In this document: in pieces, positions 56,222-64,000 of the stretch
Layout of the letters: every line of letters starts with the position of its first letter
Numbering within the stretch: position 1 is the stretch's first letter
Origin: Membranipora membranacea
Lineage: Eukaryota; Bryozoa; Gymnolaemata; Cheilostomatida; Membraniporidae
Direction of reading: 5' to 3'
NCBI GenBank assembly: GCA_914767715.1
Contig: OU612071.1
Location: 4,962,001-5,026,000, forward strand
Length of the DNA stretch: 64,000 bases
Notes under the pieces: model-generated
Seen by the model: the letters and a program-made list of their open reading frames with translations, nothing else
Database searches by the model: none
What the model was told of the DNA's origin: nothing
Program-made: the position numbers and the translations under genes

Positions 56222-59200
56222 CCCCTAAGATTTTTTCTTAGCTGGATGAGAGAAATACTACATGGACGTGTTTTTTTCTGCATTACTTTTTTGCATTATG
56301 TGTTGGGCAAAGGGGAAAATACCCTTATGGTTTTTTTTCTTAGCTGACTGATGACAAAAAAAAGTCATAAATAGGTGAGAAAAAACTATTTTGAAATTGT
56401 TTTCTTTGTTTTTTGTTTTGTTTGTAATGTTTGTTATGCAAAAGGGAAAAAAAATGCTGTTCTCATTACTCAACAGCAGAAATGTATTGCAACCTATTTC
56501 AAATCAATATTCTAGGTAAGAAAAACATAAAGTCATACTATAATCCTTTACTGTCTTATTATTTTTCTCCTTTGTTTTTTCCCAAAAGCAAAAACCAAAC
56601 AACAAATAGGATTTGAATCAATGTGTTTGCAGATGAAATGCAGCTGAAATCTCTTAAATTTCTAAATTTATTTCCAGATGCAGAAGAATATTATTTCCCA
56701 CAGCAAGTAAGATGGATAAACCTACTGATACTGGAGCATGATGATATATTTATAACCTACAGTCAGATTAAGGACATTGCAGTGCAAATTTGGCATTTAA
56801 TAATGTTTGTAAATTCATCAATTGTCTGGTGCATATGACAGACGTGGCCTACATGATTTCCAGTATGACATTTTATTGGTGTTTGATTGAGACTGCATAT
56901 ACATGAGTCCAGATGTCAGGCTGTGACCATAGGGAACTGATTAGACAGATCATATAGGCTGTGTTAGTCACCAACTAGTTAGGGCTGCGCCACATCTCAA
57001 TAAAATTTCTCCGACTGAGTCAAGTAATATGCGGCCGAGCTTGATGGTGATATTTCATCTAGGTCAGGTTGTGCTGTAACAATATATAGGAGTCTCTCTT
57101 TATGAAACCAAGGTAGAGCTGCACCAGAGAATAACAAATTTGTTATTTCACACATAAAATGCTAATGTTGCCCATCCTCTAAGCAGTTATTTGGCCACAT
57201 ATTATGCCCCATGGGTGTACCCTAATGTTCAATGATCAACACTGGTAGTTATATTTAACCAGGTTCTGAAGTATACACCATTTACCATTGACTATCACAT
57301 TTTTCGAATTGTTGACACCAGAGGGAAATCATTAAGCAAGTCAGTAGTGATTTTACTTTGTGAACAAGGATGAACACCATTATATGGTTTTGATTTCGGG
57401 TGAAGATATTGGCTGCTAAGGTATCAAGCACCATTTATGCTTCAATACATTCAGCATTTCATAAGTGCAGCTTATTGCTAGGTCACCTCCCTGTTTTTAT
57501 CTCATGATTGCTACATATCAGAATGTTTTCTTTGCCATTTCATGGCAGTTCAAGTAAACAGAACATTGTGGCTAGTAGTGATCATATAATACAGCGGATA
57601 AGGCATTGCTGCCTAGCAACCTGCATTGATTAGTAACTGCTTTTGATGGATCATGATCATCACAATGTTTAATTTAATGGTTTATAATTTCCTCACCACT
57701 TATCACAGCAGGCTAGATTTGGTAAGTTTATCAATATGAATATAAGAAAGACACACTCTAAACAATGAAATAGCGGTTGTTGAATACGAGCAACCGCAAA
57801 ACAATTGACTCCCAACATTTTCTATTTGCAGCAAGCAGGAGGTTGTGTAAGCTTTACTTCGCCCTATTTTTTCCATGTGCAAAAAATGAATTTCTATTGT
57901 GGTGTTAATCCACATACTTGCGCAACTCCTGACTCCCACATTTGTGGTTTGTATTGATGTGCTGAAACAATGGATATATAAAAAGTGGTCTTGCAGTTGA
58001 AATTGATCAGAAATTGATGAGTCCGATGCAATAGTTTCCTGATTATTTTCTGCTTTAGTGATGATCGTCTCCATGTTTTACAAAGGTATTGAAATATCAT
58101 ACCTTCACTCACTATAGTCAGTTTGAGATAAGGCTCGCCTAACCGCAACATGAGTTAACTTGTAGTTATAAACAATACAAGCAGCCTACAGATAATAACT
58201 AAAACATAAAATCATTCTTCAATCGGTTCTGTTTCCCTCATGAAGAATTGATAGAGAATTGCAGTGTCCTTAGCTAACATAACTTCTGCATTGATACTCA
58301 TACATTCGCAGGTATTTCCAACCATACTCCTCCCTAATATTTGTCAATTGACAATCAGTAGTTTTAAACAGCATAAGGACTCCAATCATGTAGCCGACTG
58401 AAGTCTAAAGTACCTCCATGTTGTTGAACTCAGACAAATTGATGACCCTTACATTCTCATTAAAGAAAACAGTAACAGTGACAATTCGTAACAGCAGAAT
58501 CCATCATAGTTCAACAGCAACGCTACTTGGCTTTATATATAACGGTCGCATGAAATTATCGAAGCATGTAGAGAAAAACCTGATCTGCAGTTTACACATT
58601 GACTGAACATAGAAAGGCAGGTTTGAAGCCTACTAACTTGCCACTGTTTGAGGAATCAAAAATTATACATAATATAATCAGTTACGTTGTACTCAGTTTT
58701 TTCTCCACACATCAAAGTCAGATCGCAAAAAGCTGGGAAGAGCCAGAGCTCTCTATCTGTCTCCACATGACTTGTCTGCGTGATGCAGCAAAGTAAAATC
58801 AAATCTAGCCATTGCTACATAGCTTTATCCATGATCCCAACACAGGAAGTAATCCAAAATATCTGGCAAGTCCAAGATACAGCTCAGCACTTCTAGGCAA
58901 AACTGTTTTCTTTAAAATTTTTTAGATGAAACCTGACCAGCTTAATCAAATTGCTTTCATTGGTTATATCTGATTTATATTGTGCTCAATATTGAATAAT
59001 GTATATATCATTTATCACTTTGAAAAATCTGAAATAAAGTCAATTTGCCTCACTTTATTCAGTTTTACCAAACGAGTGACCATAAATTTGTTTGCTATGA
59101 GGAAATAGCTCTACAGCCGTATACCGTGCAGTGTTAACAGGGAACCAGTTATGGCATACAGGTTGATCTTCTGTACCATCATAACTGGCTGGCAGTAGGA

Positions 59201-59892
59201 CTGCCAGTAATATAGCAAATGAAGAATCAATCAAAAAATTTGAAAAGAAGATTTATATTGTCAGACATGATTAGATTGCAAAACCACCAGAAACTTTCTA
59301 GAATTGTCAGGAAATCACCCTCAGGCAATACAAATGTGTGATGTCTTAGCATACAATGGATTGGGGGGAATATTATTTGATGCTTTAGCTTGCTGGCTGA
59401 TCACATTGGACTTAGTATATTCATTGTTTGGGAAGTATTTAAGATGATCACACTCAACAGTTAACATAGTCATTTTGCTTTGGAAATCTAAACATCACCG
59501 GTAATGCCCAGCAAACAAGCAATAATGGGATAAGATGGACACAACATTCTGCCAATATTGGGAGAATTGGGATAATCTTGAAAGAGGTGATATATATTTG
59601 TAGACATGATCAAATATCACTGTAATGTTGTGAGCAACATTGGAATAAAATATTGCAAGAGTACTGTGGCAAAAAATATCCGTATTATTTTAAGCACTTC
59701 TAGACTACATGATCACCAAACAGGAAGATCGGAGAGATGTGATGGACACGCATGCGATGAAAGGTGCCGACTGCTCTACAGATCACAATATTATGATTAG
59801 GACAACTATCTCCTTCTCTATCAAGAACCGGATCACCAAGACCCAGTGGCGTGTATTAGCAATCACGGACCACGGATATCTGTGAATCAAAA

Positions 59893-59975
59893 TCCTTGAT
59901 TACTCAGTGTGTAGAGCGTCTGCCTGGTGATCACTGTTTATTTAGAATGTTGTGGGTTCGAACCCAACAATGTCA
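59893..59975 (+). repeat. tRNA-like SINE head
   Basis: ACTCAGTGTGTAGAGCGTCTG (A-box region) and GGGTTCGAACCCA (B box) at tRNA-like spacing. The 5' and 3' ends do not pair as an acceptor stem, so a SINE head or pseudo-tRNA is preferred. Confidence 0.55.
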
Positions 59976-60226
59976 GATTTTTTTCAAATGGGTGCTTTAT
60001 CACTGGAGCATTTTTACTTTTCCCAAGAGGGGATGTCTTATAAGTGAGGAATTACGGTACATACAGAGTTTGACTTTTGACCTTGAGCTGGACAAGCCAA
60101 TCAAAAGCCCGGTGTATTGACACACCCACACCCTCCCCGCTACGCCTACAGCGTGTGGATCACGCTGCGCCCGATCATTATGCACATCTCTAAAAAGTCA
60201 GTGAGTGAAATTTTTTTAGAATATAC

Positions 60227-60502
60227 GCCCCTGCCAAGACCGGTGCAAAGCTTTCTAGCAAGCTGAAGGTCATCAAGCTGAAAGACAAGGAGACCCAGAG
60301 GGGGTTTGAGGTACAGACGGACAAGACCATGGATGAACTAGAGAAAACAGACACAGATATAGAAGACTTATGGGAACACCTGAAGCAATCTACTTTTGCC
60401 GCAGCTGAGGAAATCCTCAGCCGACCCGAAAGAAAACAGGACTGGTTGGTAGAAAATGACTTAAAGCTGAACATCTTGCTTGAAGGGCCTTCAAAAACTT
60501 AA
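60227..60502 (+). mobile_element. LINE ORF2 linker fragment
   Basis: A 91-residue frame (stop at 60500-60502) reads FEVQTDKTMDELE...DIEDLWEHLKQSTFAAAEEIL...DWLVEND. It matches the segment between endonuclease and reverse transcriptase in animal LINE ORF2 proteins (W..lk.ai..aa...lg....r.dW...n). There is no start codon and no RT downstream, so it is an internal fragment. Confidence 0.7.
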
Positions 60503-61785
60503 ACGCTATAACAGGAGATAATTGTCAATCAAAAAGATAGCTGACCAACTTGTATCGGTTGAAATTAACAATATCAAATCAATTATTCAACAAGCAGTGC
60601 AAAGCAATGGAAATATAGAAGAACAGGTTCAGTTTCTTCAGTCACATTGGTCCAATCTTATTATTGTTGTCATTATTTGCTAACAGGACAATTAATTAGG
60701 CACTGCAAAGTGATTTTTGAAGTAAAATATACAAATTGGGAATTCAGCTCACTGGATGCATCAAGATGTCACGAACTCAACGGTGGTTATATTTTTTACA
60801 TATGACCAACGTGTGACCACTGGCAGCTTTTTTCAATTTGGGGTAAATGCCGAAATTTCCAATGATAAAGCGCCCCCGGACTGACTCATACATGGCGTCG
60901 CGTAATCAGGACACTACCACATCAAAAAAATTAAAAAATTGACGAAGCATTATTTAAAAGTATCTAGTAGTACTAATTCTGGCGTTCTGATTGCAAAGCA
61001 GCTTTCAGTTTTGTGTAGGTCGAATAGTTTAAAAGATACACAGTGTCCAAATCATGAGGTTATCAATCAAAAATCGTATCAGTTAAAAAAAAAAATGTCA
61101 TCAGCAATAAAAAGCGGGATCGAGATAGGTGAAAGTTGATCCAAACCCTAATGTTGGTGTGTTGAGTGCAAAACAATGTTTGGTTTTATTTCAGGGTAGA
61201 CAGTTCATAAGGTACTCGGCTTCCATCTGATAGCCAAAAATTATGAGTCAAGATAGTCACGATATGACCAACATGTATCGCTCAGTGAGATCAAGTATAT
61301 CACCAATGGCACTGTTCTAAAGCTGAACCTAACACAAGCCAAATCATACTGCAAGAACAAGACTCTTCAATCAGACAAAATCATCAATAAACTGAAATAT
61401 GTTTGACATTTTATATTAGGCCTTCATAGCAAAAGAAACAACATAATTACTTTTTGCTCATTTTATTTAGGGTTAAGGAATGTATTTTATAATAGGGGTG
61501 AATCATGCATTCAATCTGTAATCAATCTGTAATCGTTCTGTAATCTGTACTCTGTTATCACTGGCCATAACTATGTAGTTTTAATGAATAGACCCTGATA
61601 GGAAGCCGGAAGTGGTGGTCAATGGAGGTAAAAAGTGATATGAAAACAAATAATTATGAGTCTGATCCACATTGCAGCATCACACAAGGCCCAACAGAGC
61701 AGCAAAATAAAAAAAAATTCGGTTGCACTTAAATGAATTGTTGGTTCAATTTAAAAGGTTTGATTCTGTACTAAGGCAGGGGAAT

Positions 61786-61940
61786 AAAATTGCTCTCAGT
61801 TTGCAGGCAGTTCGGAGCAGTCCTGGAACACCAACAAACCCAGTAGTCAGTAGACTACATTTGTTTCGAACCCATGACCTTCAACACTTGAGTTCTAAAG
61901 GGCAATTGTTATAACCAACAAAGCAACCTTCTACTCCTAT
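61786..61940 (-). repeat. tRNA-derived SINE copy, decayed
   Basis: Shares gctctcagttt with the SINE bodies at 7.5 and 15.3 kb and has a degenerate tRNA-like head on the minus strand (GTAGAAGGTTGCTTTGTTGG..., GGGTTCGAAAC-like B box). Confidence 0.65.
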
Positions 61941-63824
61941 GAATCTTACCAATGCAAAAACAGTGCATGACAAAAATTGTAATAATATTCGAAAATCCTT
62001 AAAAAACACCCTAACACTGCGTTTCATACCCAAGAATTGTCTGACAATTCTGTACAATTCTAGAATTGTTTGAAACTGACCCATATATCATTAACCAACC
62101 AGCAACCATTATTGTGTAATTAACCCTGCCTGCTAAATAAATTACATTCATTATTGCTATTGTATAGTTATAGTATAAGCCTTTACAGTTCTAGTCAATA
62201 TTATATAATTGGATTGACATTGTATTCAATGAGTTTGTATTTAGATGACGAGGCAAGATATGCTGTAATGAATAGATATTGCTGTGCAAGGTCGCATATA
62301 TTGTGGGAGGCCCAGGTTCAAATCCCCCCCGGGGCAAATCTTTTCTTTTTGTTTCATTATGATGGAAATTAAAGTGTTTGTAAAGGAGCAGGTTTCTAAG
62401 TATCATTTTTGAGCTTGAAATCAGATTAAGACAGCTATCACACATGCATTTGCGTATAAAATTAGTCTTCAGGGTTATTCGGTCTGGGGGTTATAAGTTA
62501 ACAACATTGAGTTGCCTACTCATGCACCGCCCAACTAGTCCAGGCGATTTGTGATGAGCCTGTTATTGGGGAAATACTGTAATATAAGTGACTATTGTCG
62601 TTAGATAACAAATTTTGCAAATAAATGACAAAGTCACTCACAAGTCTGTCTGATGACATAAAAGTTCAAAAGAAAGTTCTATAATTTGTATGCACACTAT
62701 TTGATGAGTTGAGACCGCTAATCAAAACAATCTTTATCTGTTATGAGCCCATGTCAAAGAAAAGATTAGAAGAACCACTGTACATTACGATCAACGACTA
62801 TGACTTTGACGCATTCCCTGTCCGCTGTTTTTCAAGCATGAAAATGAGTTATTTTCATTTCTGACCGATGCGCTTGTTTGCTCTGTTAAAATAAGATTAT
62901 AATGGAGCAATTGATTCTTCCTGCCGACAAAGCCTTGCTTATTTCAGATTCACCCAAAGATGGTCCATGCAATGCTTTATAGTTTGTACCAAAGCTTGCA
63001 ATTTACCCAACACCAACCTCCCAAATCAGATCCATACTGATGAAATAACTCTCAAACTCGACAAATTAATTTCCTAAGTGACTGTGGTGTGCATTGACAT
63101 GTGCTCTCATAAGACCTGCTGCACTCAGTCAGTAATATTGATAGTCTATGTTAAGATGTGCTGAGTATCTGTGATGCACAAAGATGGACAAGATCTAATG
63201 AAAAAATAGAAAGTTTCTCAAGGTATCCCATGGCTAACATGATTATCAATACTCCTCTTTAGGAGACAGTTGAATTCATTTGCATTTTACATCACCCTGA
63301 AGTCCGAAACAACTAGATGACAAATTTGTTGAGTTGAATTTACTTTGTGACTTGTAATTTCTAGTGTTTACACAATTCAAACAACACAGTTTATCCAAAA
63401 AAACCTTGAGTATCAGAATATTTGCAAAAAGTTGTTGAAAAGATTGTCACAAATTCAAATCACTCAATATTAATCATTGCGTGCTTTGGATTTCAACATC
63501 ATCCTAATGCCTGAAATATCGAGATTTACAAAGAATTTATTTTAGACTTCCGTGCGATTTGGAAATACATATTTTCAAGAAAAACACACAATCTACCTGT
63601 GTAAATTTTGTATCTTCCATTGAAATTCTATTGAAAGCCGCTATTCATGAAGCTAATTATTGAAGCATAGCACTGGTTTTCATGCGGGCTGAAGACGGAG
63701 TTTGATTGGAATGTCATAGCCATAATCTCATTTATTCATCATATATATGTAAACAAAACCTTGAAATACTTAGCGATGTATTGATCTGCCTTTATATTGC
63801 CAATTTCTATCTCGAGTAGTAACC

Positions 63825-63992
63825 ATGGTTAACAGAAATTGTTGTATCTGCCAAAGCCCTGTGGGTTATTTCCAGTGGCCGAAATCATACAGATTTAAAC
63901 TTGAGTGGTGGGACTACCTCAGAGATGTTTTCCCTCTGATGATGATTTGTTACAAATGCCTCCTTAATGATATTCAATCTCGCTCTCACTAG
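63825..63992 (+). CDS. Small ORF with CxxC...CxxC pattern, unknown
   Basis: A 55-codon frame starts at an excellent context (AACC ATG G) and ends TAG at 63990-63992. It contains CCICQ near the start and CYKC about 35 residues later, separated by an aromatic-rich stretch (YFQWPKSYRFKLEWWDYL), a pattern like a small zinc-binding unit. It could be a first exon of a gene running off the right edge, a fragment of a transposon-encoded zinc-finger protein, or chance. I do not recognise the family. Confidence 0.35.
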   Translation: MVNRNCCICQSPVGYFQWPKSYRFKLEWWDYLRDVFPLMMICYKCLLNDIQSRSH

Positions 63993-64000
63993 AGCTGTTA

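Larger units (their letters stand above)
56222..63824. other. Intergenic region with repeat remnants only
   Basis: No gene is supported. Recognisable pieces are the tRNA-like sequence at 59893-59975, the LINE fragment at 60227-60502, the SINE at 61786-61940 and a tRNA-like B box near 62310. The minus-strand ORF at 57703-58074 (123 codons) and plus-strand ORF at 56623-56838 show no domain or splice context. Confidence 0.5.

Noticed and set aside
57703-58074. 123-codon minus-strand ORF
   Set aside because: No domain, low-complexity composition and no splice partners found; likely chance.
1-64000. CRISPR arrays or bacterial operons
   Set aside because: Spliced animal genes, GT-AG introns and LINE/SINE content show a eukaryotic genome; the tandem arrays have no unique spacers.

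Overview
This is a eukaryotic, animal nuclear window: AT-rich, with genes split by canonical GT-AG introns of roughly 0.15-3 kb and interspersed LINE, SINE and MITE-like repeats. The proteins (SLC27-type fatty-acid transporter, CASC3/Barentsz exon-junction factor, ShKT-domain protein, C-type lectin, NHL-repeat protein) fit a bilaterian invertebrate, probably marine; I cannot name the species. Gene models were built by hand from conserved motifs, splice signals and codon phase. Exons are listed inside each gene entry.

Layout. 1-4.4 kb: intergenic DNA with two unrelated LINE reverse-transcriptase fragments and a tRNA-like SINE remnant. 4.4-18.7 kb, minus strand: complete 15-coding-exon SLC27/FATP acyl-CoA synthetase gene (611 codons, all phases agree), with a probable 5' non-coding exon near 19.2 kb. 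20.8-24.8 kb, minus: a small secreted ShKT-domain protein in five exons (152 codons). 24.8-28.5 kb: intergenic. 28.5-42.0 kb, minus: complete CASC3/MLN51/Barentsz gene, 15 exons, 907 codons, with a long acidic C-terminal extension. 45.3-47.6 kb, plus: a mucin-stalk C-type lectin (307 codons) with TATA box and polyA signal. 47.6-51 kb: decayed LINE pieces. 51.1-56.2 kb, minus: a secreted NHL-repeat protein in nine exons with one unresolved phase break. 56.2-64 kb: repeat remnants and one small CxxC...CxxC ORF at the right edge.

These genes are not an operon and share no evident pathway. The most unusual signal is positional. Many introns of the minus-strand genes carry repeats directly at their 5' splice sites: a CCAAT-containing repeat family, a TIR element with 8-bp target duplications, and tandem arrays whose units resemble splice donors. 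In one CASC3 intron the duplicated target coincides with the first eight intron bases. This resembles introner-like or splice-site-targeted insertion and is the main candidate for something undescribed.
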